Assembly: GCA_025938935.1 (NCBI GenBank) | Contig: JAPCWB010000005.1 | Coordinates: 1 to 37,624, forward strand | Origin: Novosphingobium sp. MW5 | Lineage (GTDB): Bacteria > Pseudomonadota > Alphaproteobacteria > Sphingomonadales > Sphingomonadaceae | Direction: 5' to 3' | DNA: 37,624 nucleotides | Shown here: piece by piece, positions 1 through 10,132 of the stretch | Position numbering within the stretch: position 1 is the stretch's first letter | How the letters are laid out: the number at the start of each line of letters is the position of its first letter | Program-made: the position numbers and the translations under genes | The notes under the pieces: generated by a model | What the model was told of the DNA's origin: nothing | Seen by the model: only the letters and a program-made list of their open reading frames with translations | The model's database searches: none

Positions 1-2
1 AG

Positions 3-245
3 GTTAATCCGGGGGGGGGGGGGGGGATTCTGCTTCTTACCTTCGCAGCACCTAAGCCGGTCGTCTTGCGGATCATGCAGAAAGGCAAAACCCGGCGAAC
101 ATTCACCACGGAGACCTACTCGGAGCACAAAGGCGTCATCGACGCGCTGGCTGTGCGCGATCGGCTCGCATTCCAGTACCGGCTTCGGAACCATCTCATG
201 ATCGGGTTCAGGAACTTCAGCGAGGAGATGTCGGAAACGGGCTGA
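3..245 (+). CDS. GntR/FadR-family regulator, C-terminal fragment
   Basis: This is the tail of a transcription regulator whose start lies outside the window. The frame ending at the TGA at 243-245 reads EHKGVIDALAVRDRLAFQ and then ends RNFSEEMSETG. The pattern E-H-x-x-(I/V)-(I/V)-D-A-(L)-x-x-R-D, followed by an R..HL segment, is typical of the last helices of the FCD ligand domain in FadR-type GntR proteins. It lies on the same strand as the sugar ABC operon that starts 98 bases later, so it may regulate that operon. The first codons run through a 16-base G run at 11-26 and are not reliable. The HTH domain is not present. Confidence 0.6.
   Translation, partial: VNPGGGGGILLLTFAAPKPVVLRIMQKGKTRRTFTTETYSEHKGVIDALAVRDRLAFQYRLRNHLMIGFRNFSEEMSETG
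11..26. repeat. Run of 16 G
   Basis: Sixteen consecutive G residues lie near the window edge. This may be a sequencing or contig-end artefact. If real, it would be a slippage-prone tract inside the partial regulator gene. Confidence 0.9.
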
Positions 246-342
246 GGGAGACAGCCCGTGTACGCTCTCGCTGAGGCGTGAGGGTGGTTGCGCCAGCCCC
301 GTAAAAACATTCGCAAATTGGCGCTGACGAGGGAGGAAGAAC

Positions 343-1453
343 ATGAAAGCACTATTGAAATCCGCCACGGCGGTCGCCGTGCTCGCACTTTCGGCGCAGT
401 TTGCCAATGCCGGACCGAATGTAGGTTCCGGCCCCGGGGCGGACCCGGCATGCTTCGCGCCTGTTTCCCGAGGAAGCAGACTATTTTCAGTGGCCGGCCC
501 GCGAAGGTCCGTACAAGATCGCGTTCGTCAACGGCTTCATCGCCAATGACTGGCGCGTCCAGATGATTGCGGTCGCCAAGGCCTATGCGGAGCAGCCAAA
601 TGTTGCTGCCGACCTTGCGGAGTTCAAGGTGGTCTCGGTCGGGGAGGATATCGCGGCACAGATCGCGGCGGCCAACAACTTCATCGACCAGGGCTTCGAC
701 GCCATCATCATCAACGCAAACAACACTGCCGCGTTCGGCTCGGTGGTTCGTAAAGCCAATGACGCCAACGTCGTAGTGCTGTCCTTCGACAACGTGATCG
801 ACGATCCCAATCAGATTGCAATCAATGTCGACCAGAAGGGGTTGGGACGGGCCGCCGGTGAATTCCTGCTTTCCAAGACAGATGCCGATCCGGCGAAGTT
901 CCTGCACGTGCGCGGACCTGCCGGCCAACCGGTCGACATTGCACGCAATGAAGGCTTCCATGAAGCTATCAAGGCGTCCGGCCGGACCGTCGAGGTGACC
1001 GACGTCGTCGGCAACTGGGCTCCGGGCGATGCGCAGAAGGTCACCGCCGACGCCATCGCGGCCGGCGGCGTCTTCGACGGCATCTACGTGCAGGGCGGGT
1101 CCCGGGAGCGGCAACGGCCATGCTCGACGCGGGCAAATTCACCGCGCCGATATCCGGAGAAACCGAGAACGCGTTCCGCCAGCTTTGCAACGAAAAGGGT
1201 CTGACTTGCCAGTCGGGCGGCACCGGTCCGGCGCAATCCTCGGTCACCATCAAGACTGCCATCGCGGCGCTCAAGGGCGAGCTTATTCCGCAAAGCATCG
1301 CGCTACCGACCTCAATCTCCTATGCACCCTTTGAGGAAGGTGTTGACGTCTTCCCGGAACTGCCAGGCGGTTTTCGCAGGCAACAACTTCGACGCCTGCA
1401 ATATCGGCTTTACCGCCGAAGAAATCGCCGGTCAGACCGGGGAAAACAACTGA
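343..1453 (+). CDS. CUT2 sugar ABC transporter substrate-binding protein (frameshifted)
   Basis: This is a periplasmic sugar-binding protein of the LacI-like type 1 fold and the first gene of ABC operon I. The ATG at 343 has a good ribosome site (gggaggaag) and opens a signal peptide of about 23 residues (MKALLKSATA...FANA). The mature part shows YKIAFVNGFIANDWRVQMI, GFDAIIINANNT and FDNVIDDPNQIAINVDQ, which match the family's strand-helix pattern and inter-domain hinge. The C-terminus is NFDACNIGFTAEEIAGQ. The frame shifts near 465 (1 to 2), 1102 (2 to 1) and 1368 (1 to 2), and protein similarity continues across each. The total length of about 370 codons is normal for the family. The sugar is not identifiable from sequence alone. 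Confidence 0.85.
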
Positions 1454-1468
1454 CATCTGACGCAGAGC

Positions 1469-1503
1469 GGGCGTTGCCGGAGGCCGTCTTGCCGGCGGCG
1501 CCC
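1469..1503 (+). promoter_or_regulatory. Intercistronic hairpin after binding-protein gene
   Basis: A 12-bp stem (1469-1480 with 1492-1503, including two G-U pairs) encloses an 11-base loop. It starts 16 bases after the stop codon of the binding-protein gene and ends 18 bases before the ATPase start. There is no T-run after it, so it looks like an mRNA-stabilising element or partial attenuator rather than a full terminator. Confidence 0.45.
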
Positions 1504-1521
1504 CTTCACGGAAGGTCTGAG

Positions 1522-3083
1522 ATGGTGGATCCCATTGCTGCACCGCTGCTGCGCATGTCGGGCATCACCAAGCATTACGGCGGTGTCCGTGCGCTCGAGA
1601 ACGCGGATTTCGATGCGAACCGGGGCACGATCCATGCCCTGCTTGGGGAGAATGGGGCGGGCAAGTCGACTTTGATCAAGGTATTGTCCGGAGTGGTGCA
1701 GCCCGATACGGGTACGATCTCGCTCGACGGCACGCCCATCGAATTTGCAAATCCTACCGAGGCAAACAACGCTGGCATCGCCTGTATCTTTCAGGAACTC
1801 TCGCTGCTGCCCGACCTGTCGGTGGCCGATAACATCGGGATCGGCAGCCCGCCGGGACCTTTCGCTGATAAATTACAGGGCGCAACGGCGGCTGGCCGAA
1901 GAGCTTCTCGCCCGCGTCGGCGGTGATGGCATCCATCCTTCGGCCACCGTGCGCGAACTGCCATTGTCACGCCGGCAGATTGTTGAGATCGCCAAGGCCC
2001 TGGCCCGGAATCCCAGGTTACTCATTCTCGATGAAGCCACCTCGGCACTGACCGCGGCGGATGTCGAGAAGGTGTTTACACTGCTGCACAAACTGCGCGA
2101 AGACGGCCTTGCCATCATCTACATTTCGCACCGGATGCACGAGATCGCCGAACTCGCCGACATGTGTACGGTGTTTCGCAACGGCCGCAAGGTCGAGACC
2201 TTCAGGGCCGGCACCAAGTCCGACAACGCCATCGTCGAGATGATGATTGGACGCGAATACAAAAGCGTGTTTCCGCCCAAAACCGAAAAAAGCCCGAGCT
2301 TGCTTCCGTTCTCAAGGTTCGCGACTTTTCCTGGCAAAACCAGTTGAACGGTATCGATCTCGATATCCGCCCCGGCGAGATCGTCGGCCTTGGCGGACTG
2401 GACGGACAGGGCCAGCGCCAGTTGCTGCTCGGCCTGTTCGGCACCCTGATCGGGACATCCGGCAAGGTCGAAGTCGGCGGCAGTCCTGTCAGGTTGTCGA
2501 GCCCAAAGCGTGCGAAATCCGACGAAGTCGGCATGGCGCTGATACCGGAGGACCGCAAGAATGAAGGGCTCATGCTACCGATGACCGTGCGGGAGAACTT
2601 GTCCTTCGCCGCCGTCGAGCAGGTCAGCCGTTTCGGTGTGGTCGATCTCGCCGCCGAAAAGAGAGCGATCGACAAGATGGTCGACCTTCTCAAGATTAAG
2701 TCGGATGGCATCGACGGCCCGGTCGGGTCCCTTTCCGGCGGCAATCAGCAAAAGATCGTCATCGGCAAGTGGCTGATGACCAAGCCGCGCATCATTCTCT
2801 TGAATGATCCGACGCGCGGCATCGATGTCGGCACGAAGCAGGAGATCTACCAGCTTCTGCAGAAGCTGGCCAGCGAGGGCGCGGCGATCCTTTTCTATTC
2901 AACGGACTATGACGAACTGATCGGCTGTTGCGATCGGGTTCTGGTGATGTATGGAGGAGCTGTAGTGCGTACGCTGGAGGGCGATCAGCTCAACGAAACC
3001 AATCTCGTTTCCGCGGCTCTGAATCTGCCGGTTCCGGCCGATGAGGTGCCAGGACCGCTCCGGCGACGGAGGCGGCATTATGA
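1522..3083 (+). CDS. CUT2 sugar ABC transporter ATPase, two ABC domains (frameshifted)
   Basis: This ATPase would energise the permeases that follow. It has the RbsA/MglA layout of two fused ABC domains. Domain 1 has Walker A GENGAGKST, a signature-like segment LPLSRRQIVEIAKAL and Walker B LLILDEATSAL. Domain 2 has the degenerate Walker A usual in this family (GLGGLDGQGQRQ), signature LSGGNQQKIVIGKWL and Walker B IILLNDPTRGIDVG. The frame shifts near 1864, at the six-A run 2286-2291 (one more A restores the frame) and near 3055. The true C-terminus is read from the frame ending APATEAAL with TGA at 3081-3083, which overlaps the next ATG at 3080. Total length is about 520 residues, normal for the family. 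Confidence 0.88.
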
Positions 3084-4100
3084 GCGCCCCCGTCGAAGCC
3101 GCCGGAACGGCTCCCGGGCGGCGCCCATGTTGCAACTGCGTCTTTCGGCGGCGCAGCGCGGCGTCCTGATCGCAGTTGCCATCTTTGCGGCGATGTTCGC
3201 GGTTTATGGCTGGAAGCAGCCGGTGGGCCTGACGTCGAATGTCATCAATACGGCGTCCAACAAGGGCGCCTTGCTCGCGCTTGTCGCGATGGCGCAGACG
3301 CTGCCGGTCCTGACCGGCGGGCTCGATCTGTCGGTCGGTGCTATCTTCGTGCTGTCCAACTGCCTGGCCTCGTCCATCGTGGTAGGCGATCCCCTGTCCA
3401 CCGCGGTCGGCGTCGTGACGGTCCTGCTCACGGGGACTTTGTGCGGCGCGACCAACGGCATCATCATCGTCTACGGCCGCCTGCAGCCGCTGATCGTCAC
3501 GCTGGCGATGGGCGCCGTCTATTTCGGCATTGCCCTGGCGCTGCGTCCGCAGCCGGGCGGATCAGTGAATTTCGAGCTTGCCGATTTCGCGACCCGGTCC
3601 ACCTACGCGGTGCCGCACTCGGCGGTCCTCCTGTTGCTGGTCGTGCTTCTCATCTGGATACCTTACCGGCGCTCCGTGCTGGGCCGGGCGGCTTTGCCAT
3701 CGGTTCGGCCGAACAGGCCGCCTACATGTCCGGCGTGCCGATCGCACGGGCGAAGGTCCTCGCCTTCGCCTTGTCCGGTCTTCTGGCGTCGATCGGCGGA
3801 CTGCTGTTGACCGCCGTCACCTATTCCGGCGCGGCCAAGATGTCGATCGCCAACGACTATACGCTCAATTCCATCGGTGCGGTGGTGATCGGGGGTACAT
3901 CGCTGTTCGGCGGCGTGGGCAGCGCCGTCGGTTCGATCTTCGGCGCTTTCGTGATGCGGACCGTCGGGGACCTGCTCATCGTTTTCGACATCAATCCGGT
4001 TCTTCAGCCGCTGTTCGTTGGCCTTGTACTTCTGGTCGCGGTCTGCGCCGGATCCCTGCGCGTGCTGCGGATCAAGAACAAACTGGACCTCTATCGATAG
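3080..4100 (+). CDS. CUT2 sugar ABC transporter permease 1 (frameshifted)
   Basis: This is an inner-membrane channel subunit of the RbsC/AraH type. The ATG at 3080 overlaps the ATPase stop as ATGA and gives MSAPVEAAGTAPG. A shift near 3115 leads into LRLSAAQRGVLIAVAIFAA, the first membrane segment. The family motif GGLDLSVGAIFVLSNCLAS and a following TNGIIIVYGRLQPLIVTLA are clear. A second shift near 3690 leads to GFAIGSAEQAAYMSGVPI and GAVVIGGTSLFGGVGSAVGS, the conserved late-loop motif. The protein ends at 4100 with NKLDLYR and has about 8-10 hydrophobic segments. It should pair with the intact permease that begins 11 bases downstream. Confidence 0.87.
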
Positions 4101-4110
4101 GGCGGCGGCA

Positions 4111-5118
4111 ATGAGTGCGTTGAAATTGAACACGCTGTTCAGGCAGTTCGACCAGGCAACATTGATCGCCTTTGCCTGCATAGTCGTGCTGCTTCTGATC
4201 GGAGCCCTGGCCGAGCCGGCATTCCTTTCGCCGCAATACCTGATCCAGCAGCTTCACACGGCAGCCTTCCTGGGTGTCGTCGCCACGGGCGTGATGCTGG
4301 TCATCCTGCTCGGCCATATCGATCTGTCCATTCCCTGGACCATTGGCGCCGGCGGGATGATGGCGACGGGCGCGACCGGCATACTCGGTCCCGAGTTCGG
4401 CGTGGTCCTTGCCGTACCGTTCGGCATCCTGTGCGGGGTAACGATCGGCTTCGTCAACGGTCTGGGGGTCGCCTATTTGCGGGCACCCGCAATGATCTTC
4501 ACCCTTGGCATGAACGCCGTCGCGCAAGGCCTCATGGTCTATCATACCGGAGGGTTCGCGCCTCAGGACAGGGCGACCCCTTTCATGCGGGAACTCGCCG
4601 TCGGCCATCTGGTACCCGGCATTCCCAACCCGCTGCTGATCTGGATCGTCCTTGGAGCCGTGACCATGTTCATGCTCAATCGCACGACATTGGGCCGGCA
4701 GATCTATGCGATCGGCAACCAGGAACGCGCGGTGTTCCTGAGCGGTGTCGATACCCGCAAGGTGGTCCTGATCGGCTTCATGATCTCCGGCGCCTGCGCC
4801 GCCGCCACGGGGGTTCTGCTGGCCGGCTGGGCAAACCGCTCCTATCAGGCCATGGGCGACCCTTATCTTCTGCCCACCATTGCCGCCGTCATTCTCGGTG
4901 GCACCAACGTGCTCGGCGGTCGAGGCAAGTATATCGGCACGGTGGCCGGCGTAATCCTGATCACCATCCTCCAGTCGATGCTTTCCGTCGTCCAGCCTCA
5001 GCGCTACTTCGCCGGACTTGGCCTTGAATTGCCGGCCGATACGTTCCGGCAAGTGGTTTTCGGGGCCGTTATCATCGCCATGCTGTTGCTCTATGGCCGC
5101 CAGAAGGTGTCGCGCTGA
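4111..5118 (+). CDS. CUT2 sugar ABC transporter permease 2
   Basis: This intact permease of 335 residues is the last gene of ABC operon I. The ATG at 4111 was chosen because it follows the previous stop by 10 bases and gives a short N-terminus before the first membrane segment (ATLIAFACIVVLLLIGALA). The family hallmark LLGHIDLSIPWTIGAGGMMA is a variant of the GGIDLSVG motif, and AAVILGGTNVLGGRGKYIGT is the conserved late loop. The upstream part of the open frame overlaps the end of permease 1 and is not expected to be translated. With permease 1 it probably forms a heteromeric channel, as two distinct permeases are present for one double ATPase. Confidence 0.92.
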   Translation: MSALKLNTLFRQFDQATLIAFACIVVLLLIGALAEPAFLSPQYLIQQLHTAAFLGVVATGVMLVILLGHIDLSIPWTIGAGGMMATGATGILGPEFGVVLAVPFGILCGVTIGFVNGLGVAYLRAPAMIFTLGMNAVAQGLMVYHTGGFAPQDRATPFMRELAVGHLVPGIPNPLLIWIVLGAVTMFMLNRTTLGRQIYAIGNQERAVFLSGVDTRKVVLIGFMISGACAAATGVLLAGWANRSYQAMGDPYLLPTIAAVILGGTNVLGGRGKYIGTVAGVILITILQSMLSVVQPQRYFAGLGLELPADTFRQVVFGAVIIAMLLLYGRQKVSR

Positions 5119-5174
5119 CCGGATGCACCGCTGCCCCCGCACCCCTCTTGGCGGTTCTTTCTGCCGCCGAGTGG

Positions 5175-6077
5175 TCAGGCAAACTTGTGAACGCGCAGCG
5201 ATTGCAGGAGCGTTTCCTTCGATCGCCTGAGATGCTTGAGCGCGGCTGCTTCCGACCTTGCACTGTCTCTCTCCAGCATTGCGTCGATCCATTCCAGATG
5301 CTCGTCGATCGCGGCGGCATTGCGTTCCAGTTCGTCGCGTTTGTCCCACATGTAATGGTAGTTGAAGATCAGCCTGATGAGCTTCTGCGCCTCAAGCACA
5401 AACCGGTTCCTGACGACACTGTTGATCGCTGAATGAAATTTTTCATCCAGTAACGAAAAGTCGTGATACCGCTCTTCAAGGACAGATTTCAGATCCTCGT
5501 GTTCGCGTTTCAACGCCTTGAGTTTTTTCCAGATTTCATGTTCGGGAGGCAGGTTCAGCAACTGTCTGACCGCATTCAGCTCGAGGACCATTCGAAACTC
5601 GGACAGTTCAACCGCAAATTCCGAGGTGAACCCCAGGAGCGACCAGCCGCCTCGGGGGCGCCGCTCCACGAGGCCCAGGCGGCTTAGTCCGGCCAGAAAC
5701 TCCTGAAGATTGTGAACCGGAACGCCAAATTGGCGGGACAGCTGCGCAACGTTGAGCGATGTGCCGGCCGGCACGTCGAAGCGCAGGATCCATTCGAAGA
5801 ACCTGTGTTCCAGTTCCTCCGGGGTCAGTGAACTTTCGGCAGGTACCAGACGGTGCACGGGCTCAGGCTTGCGGATCAGCGTCTTGTTCCGGCCTTCCCA
5901 CTGAATGAGATGGTCGCTGTCCAGCTTCTGAAGAGCACTGCGCACGATCGTTCTGCTGACGTCCATCCTGTCCGCCAACACTGTCTCGGCGGGCAACTGA
6001 TCGCCAATATCCATGTTGCTGCAGAAGTCCAGCAACATGTTGTACGCGCTTCTGAATCGTTCGTCCGTTCTTGCCAT
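5175..6077 (-). CDS. GntR/FadR-family transcription regulator
   Basis: This intact regulator has 300 residues. The N-terminal winged HTH (about residues 5-75) includes GDQLPAETVLADRMDVSRT and VRSALQKLDSDHLIQWEGR, the typical GntR helix-turn-helix and wing. The C-terminal part is helical, with LSEFRMVLELNAVRQL, KFHSAINSVVRNRFVLEAQ and IRLIFNYHYMW, consistent with an FCD-like ligand domain. It is convergent with ABC operon I (57 bases from its end) and divergent from ABC operon II. Two AT palindromes in the shared 137-base gap are the likely binding sites. It probably controls operon II, perhaps both, in response to a sugar or sugar acid; the ligand is unknown. Confidence 0.88.
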   Translation of the reverse strand: MARTDERFRSAYNMLLDFCSNMDIGDQLPAETVLADRMDVSRTIVRSALQKLDSDHLIQWEGRNKTLIRKPEPVHRLVPAESSLTPEELEHRFFEWILRFDVPAGTSLNVAQLSRQFGVPVHNLQEFLAGLSRLGLVERRPRGGWSLLGFTSEFAVELSEFRMVLELNAVRQLLNLPPEHEIWKKLKALKREHEDLKSVLEERYHDFSLLDEKFHSAINSVVRNRFVLEAQKLIRLIFNYHYMWDKRDELERNAAAIDEHLEWIDAMLERDSARSEAAALKHLRRSKETLLQSLRVHKFA

Positions 6078-6124
6078 GGCCGTAGCCTATCATATCCAAA
6101 ACGCCGAACAATTCTCCTGGTTTG

Positions 6125-6136
6125 TATTAATTAATA
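6125..6136. promoter_or_regulatory. AT-rich palindrome, candidate GntR operator 1
   Basis: A perfect 12-bp palindrome, TATTAATTAATA, lies in the divergent gap between the GntR gene and the permease of operon II. It shares its TTAAT/ATTAA half-sites with a second dyad 53-54 bases downstream and sits just upstream of a candidate -35 box. Confidence 0.5.
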
Positions 6137-6144
6137 AAAAACTG

Positions 6145-6174
6145 TTGACGGCGCGCGTCGTCTCCACCCATATT
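6145..6174 (+). promoter_or_regulatory. Candidate sigma-70 promoter of ABC operon II
   Basis: TTGACG at 6145-6150 and CATATT at 6169-6174 are separated by 18 bases. They lie between the two AT palindromes. The downstream palindrome would cover the transcription start, which fits repression by the neighbouring GntR protein. Confidence 0.45.
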
Positions 6175-6177
6175 GTT

Positions 6178-6190
6178 TTTAATAATTAAA
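6178..6190. promoter_or_regulatory. AT-rich palindrome, candidate GntR operator 2
   Basis: TTTAATAATTAAA is a 13-bp dyad (6-bp arms, one central base) placed just after the candidate -10 box and 24 bases before the permease start. It has the same TTAAT/ATTAA half-sites as the palindrome at 6125-6136. Confidence 0.5.
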
Positions 6191-6214
6191 CTCTAAATCA
6201 AACCGGGAGGATGA

Positions 6215-7287
6215 ATGGCGGATCTTGATCGTGGGGCGGTGCCAGCTTCCTGGACCTTCAAACTTTCTGCCGGTTCTTTCCACAAGCTTTCGGCACTCTT
6301 GACGCTTGCGTTGCTGATCTTCGCGTTCTCCTTCGGCAACGCGGCGTTCTTTCGATCAACAACGGGCTGACCGTGCTGCTGCAGACGTCCGTGATCGGCT
6401 TGCTCGGCATCGGAATGACGCTGGTCATCATCACCGGCGGCATCGACCTCAGCGTCGGGTCTGTCCTGGCGCTGTCGGGAACCATCACCGGATTGAGCGT
6501 CAAGGCAGGCATTCCCGTGGCTCCGGCGATGGCAATCGGCGTCATGGCCGGAGCGGCCTGCGGGTTCATCAACGGCTTTGTCATCACCAAGATGAGGATC
6601 ACGCCGTTTGTGGCAACGCTCGGCATGATGCTGATCGCGCGCGGCGTTGCCCTGCAGCTGACCGGTGCAGCCCCGATATCGAGGCTGGGCGAGAGTTTCG
6701 GAGTGTTGGGCAATGGCTCCCTGTTCCGCATCGTCGAGAAAACCGGCGGCATCTTCCCGAAAGTCGTCTTTCCGGGGATTCCCTATCCGGTCATTCTGCT
6801 CGCGGTGGTGGCGATTGCGGCCGCCTACCTTCTGAGGCGGCGTCAGATCGGTCGGCATATCTACGCCACCGGATCCAACGAGGAAGCCGCCCGCCTCTCC
6901 GGCGTGCTTGTCGATCGCACCAAAATATTCGCTTACGCCCTGTCGGGCGCACTGGCCGGGCTTGCAGGCAGCGTCCTGATGTCCCGGCTGGTGACCGTTC
7001 AACCCAACGAAGGCGTGATGTACGAACTCGACGCGATTGCGGCTGCCGTGATCGGCGGAGCTTCGCTGATGGGAGGTGTCGGCAATATTTCCGGAACGAT
7101 GATCGGTGCGGCCATCATCGGCGTTCTCCGGAACGGCCTCAACATGGCCGGCGTCTCCGCATTCATCCAGCAAATCGTGATCGGCGTTGTCGTCATCCTG
7201 GCGGTCTATGTCGATCAGATCAAGAAACCGGCGCTGAAGATGCCGGTCGTTTACCTGAGCAACTTCAGACGGAGGAGAATGAAATGA
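6215..7287 (+). CDS. CUT2 sugar ABC transporter permease (frameshifted)
   Basis: This is the first gene of ABC operon II, an inner-membrane RbsC-like permease. The ATG at 6215 gives MADLDRGAVPAS and a first hydrophobic segment (ALLTLALLIFAFSF). The ATG at 6211 is closed by a stop after five codons, so it was rejected. A single shift near 6348 joins this to SINNGLTVLLQTSVIGLLGI and the hallmark TGGIDLSVGSVLALSG. The rest is intact, including AAAVIGGASLMGGVGNISG and a C-terminal YVDQIKKPALK. Length is about 357 residues. The stop at 7285-7287 overlaps the next start as ATGA. There is only one permease in this operon, so the channel is probably a homodimer. Confidence 0.88.
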
Positions 7288-8228
7288 AGAAGCTTTTCAC
7301 GACAGCAATGATGGCAAGTGCGCTCGCGCTGTCCGCGGCGGCAGCGCAGGCCGGGGAAATCGCGGTTATCGTCAAGACGACGAATTCCAACTTCTGGCAG
7401 AACGTGAACAAGGGAGCCAGCGCGGCGATCGAAGGTCAGCAGGACCATACGATGACGTTCAACGGACCGGCATCGGGATCGGCCATTGCCGGATCAGGTC
7501 AGCCTTGTAGAAAACGCGATCAACCGCGGTGTATCGGGAATCGTACTGGCGCCCTCCGATCCGGAAGCGCTGATCCCGGCGGTCAAGAAAGCATACAGAA
7601 TCCGAAATTCCCGTCGTCATCATCGACTCCGGTCTGGCCGACGGCGGCAAGGAGTATTACCAGGCATTCCTGTCGACGGATAACTGCGCGGCCGGTCAGC
7701 TTGTGGCCGACAAGATGATTTCCGAAGTCGGTACCGAAGGCAAGGTCGCGGTGATGTCCTATGTTGCCGGTGTCGGCTCCGAGGTCGGCCGTGTCGGCTG
7801 CTTCGTGACGCGGATCCTGGGACAAGTCGAAAATCGAGATTGTCGGTCCCTATTACTCCCAGTCCCAGATGGCCACCGCCCTGAACCAGACCACCGACGT
7901 CCTGGCCGCGAACCCGGACCTTGTCGGAATATTCGGAGCGAATGAGCCGACGGCTATCGGCATGGGCCGTGCCCTGGTCCAGTCCGGAAAGGCCGGCAAG
8001 GTTACGGCGATCGGCTTTGACGGCAACACCGACCTTCAGGATTTCGTCCGTGACGGCACTCTGGCGGCAACGGCGGTTCAGGGGTCGTTCCAGATGGGGG
8101 AAATCGGTGTCCAGACAATTCTGAAGCTGTTGAACGGCGAAACGGTGCCGAACTTCATCGATACCGGCGTCGTGCTCGCCACCAAGGACACCATCGATCA
8201 TCCGAGTGTTCAAAACGTCCTTTACTAA
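7284..8228 (+). CDS. CUT2 sugar ABC transporter substrate-binding protein (frameshifted)
   Basis: This is a periplasmic sugar-binding protein of the RbsB/FrcB type. It has a signal peptide of about 23 residues (MKKLFTTAMM...AQA), then EIAVIVKTTNSNFWQNVNKG, the family's first strand and ligand-contact loop. Later segments are NRGVSGIVLAPSDPEAL, VVIIDSGLADG and GIFGANEPTAIGMGRAL. Three shifts, near 7489, 7597 and 7820, are all single-base insertions; removing one base each time restores the frame. The gene starts inside the permease stop (ATGA) and is followed by a strong hairpin before the ATPase gene. Reconstructed length is about 314 residues, normal for the family. Confidence 0.87.
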
Positions 8229-8241
8229 CGCAACAAATGCA

Positions 8242-8271
8242 ACCGGAAGCCAGGCCCGCATGGCTTCCGGT
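8242..8271 (+). promoter_or_regulatory. Strong intercistronic hairpin after binding-protein gene
   Basis: A perfect 11-bp stem (8242-8252 with 8261-8271) encloses an 8-base loop. It begins 13 bases after the binding-protein stop and ends 26 bases before the ATPase ATG. No T-run follows. Its position fits an mRNA-protecting hairpin that favours the binding protein over the ATPase. Confidence 0.6.
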
Positions 8272-8297
8272 CTCTACTGCCGATTTGGATAGGGAAC

Positions 8298-9090
8298 ATG
8301 AAACCAGATGTTCAGTTCGTGGCACCACTGGTGCAGATGGACGCAATCGAAAAGCACTTTGGCGGCATCAGGGCCGTGAACGGCGTCTCCCTTGAACTCT
8401 ATCCGGGTGAAGTCGTGGGCGTTCTCGGCCACAATGGAGCGGGCAAGTCGTGTCTGATGCGGATCCTGTCCGGCGCGATGATACCCAACGAGGGGACGAT
8501 CAGGGTGAACGGTGAAATCGCCGAATTTCATTCGCCTCCACGATGCGCGCGATCTGGGTATTGAAACCATATACCAGACCCTCGCCCTCGCCGATCACTT
8601 GAACGCTCCCGCCAACCTGTTTCTCGGCCGGGAACTGAAGACAAGGTTCGGCAATCTGGACGATACCAGGATGATGGCCGAGGCCGTCCGCGTTCTGAAA
8701 AGACTTAATCCGAATTTCAAGAACCTGAACGATCCGGTGTCCAGCCTGTCAGGTGGCCAACGCCAGGTTATTGCCATCGCCAGAGCGATCTATTTTGACG
8801 TCAAGATCCTGATCATGGACGAGCCGACCGCCGCTCTCGGCCCTTCGGAAACGGCCATGGTCGGATCCCTGATCGAGCAATTGCGCGACGAGGGTATTGG
8901 TATCCTTCTGGTCAGCCACGACATGCATGACGTGTTCGAACTGTGCGACCGCGTCATCGTCATGAACAAGGGCCGGGAAGTCGGTTCGCACCGGATTGAA
9001 GACGTGACCACGGACGATATCCTGAGCCTTATCATCAAGGGTGAACTGCCCCAGGACTGGGTTCCGAGGAGCCGGAAAGCCGTTCAATGA
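8298..9090 (+). CDS. Sugar ABC transporter ATPase, single domain (frameshifted)
   Basis: This single-domain ATPase of about 264 residues resembles FrcA-type partners of CUT2 systems, not the double-domain ATPase of operon I. Walker A is GHNGAGKSC, Q-loop region is IYQTLALADHL, signature SLSGGQRQVIAIARAI, Walker B ILIMDEPTAALGPSE and the H-loop LLVSHDMHDVFELCD. One frame shift near 8535 splits the segment between Walker A and the Q-loop. Start at 8298 follows tagggaac, a modest ribosome site. The stop at 9088-9090 overlaps the dehydrogenase start as ATGA, so the two are translationally coupled. Confidence 0.88.
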
Positions 9091-10126
9091 ACATCGAAAA
9101 GACCAAGTACCCTGCGGCGGCACGTTCGATGGAATGCGGCACCGTTGTTGAACCGGGCGTGTTCAGGATTGAAACGCGGGACATGCCGGAAAGCGCGCCG
9201 GACGGCTGGGCACTCGTGGATATCAAAGCCGTCGGTATTTGCGGCACCGACTATCATATCCTGGAAGGCAAACATCCGTTTCTGAACTATCCGCGTGTCA
9301 TCGGTCATGAGTTGAGCGGCAGGGTGGCGGAAACCACCGGGACCTGGTCCCAAGGTCAGCTGGTGGTGGTCAATCCGTACCTGTCCTGCAACGCCTGCCG
9401 GGCCTGCAGGCGGGGCAAGCCGAACTGCTGCAGCAATATCGAGGTGCTTGGCGTTCATCGGGATGGGGGACTGTGTGCCCGTATCGCCGTTCCGCAAGAG
9501 AATCTTTATCCGGCAACCGGTCTTACGGACCTTCAGGCGGCTATGGTGGAGTTCCTGGCAATCGGTGCACATGCCGTGCGCCGGGCGGCGCTCTCTGGCG
9601 AAGACAGGGTCCTGGTCACCGGGGCAGGACCCATTGGCATAGGAACCCGCCCTCTTCGCCCGGCTTTCGGGAGCCGAGGTCCATCTTCTGGATGTGAGCC
9701 GGACGCGGCTGAACCAGGCCACGGAAAAATTTGGCTTCAAGGATACCCATCTTGTCGGAAACGACATTCTGTCCGCTCCGCTGCAGGATGGCTTCGACGT
9801 GATTTTCGACGCAACCGGCAATGCCCAAGCCATCGAGGCAGGATTTTCCTTGCTCGCGCACGGCAGCCGGTACGTGCTTGTGAGTGTGGTGAAAGAGACC
9901 ATCTGCTTCAGCGACCCGGAGTTCCACAAGCGCGAGACCCAGATTATCGGCAGCCGGAACGCAACAGGAGAAGATTTTGAAGCCGTCATGTCGGCAATTC
10001 GTGCGAGCCGGATCGACACGGATGCGCTGTCGGCACGCTGACCGTTCGTTTCGAAGATCTTCAGTCCAGGATCAACGACCTGGCAAAAGACCGGGAAGCT
10101 TTGATCAAGGCCATTGTGACTTTTAG
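9087..10126 (+). CDS. Zinc-dependent alcohol/polyol dehydrogenase, MDR family (frameshifted)
   Basis: This NAD(P)-dependent medium-chain dehydrogenase is co-transcribed with the sugar transporter and probably oxidises the imported sugar, polyol or sugar acid. Catalytic zinc residues appear as GICGTD (Cys52) and GHE (His74, Glu75). Structural zinc cysteines lie in SCNACRACRRGKPNCC. The Rossmann motif is VTGAGPIGIG. One extra C near 9649 shifts the frame into ALFARLSGAEVHLLDVSRTR. A second shift near 10028 leads to GTLTVRFEDLQSRINDLAKD and EALIKAIVTF. The end is placed at a TAG at 10124-10126, assuming one missing T; the frame as written runs to 10181. It resembles sorbitol, idonate and threonine dehydrogenases, but the substrate cannot be set from sequence. 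Confidence 0.83.
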
Positions 10127-10132
10127 AATGTG

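Noticed and set aside
4072..5349. Long open frame of 425 codons on the minus strand over permease 2
   Set aside because: It is antisense to a clear permease, is rich in D, R, H and Q in a way typical of GC-rich shadows, and has no family motifs.
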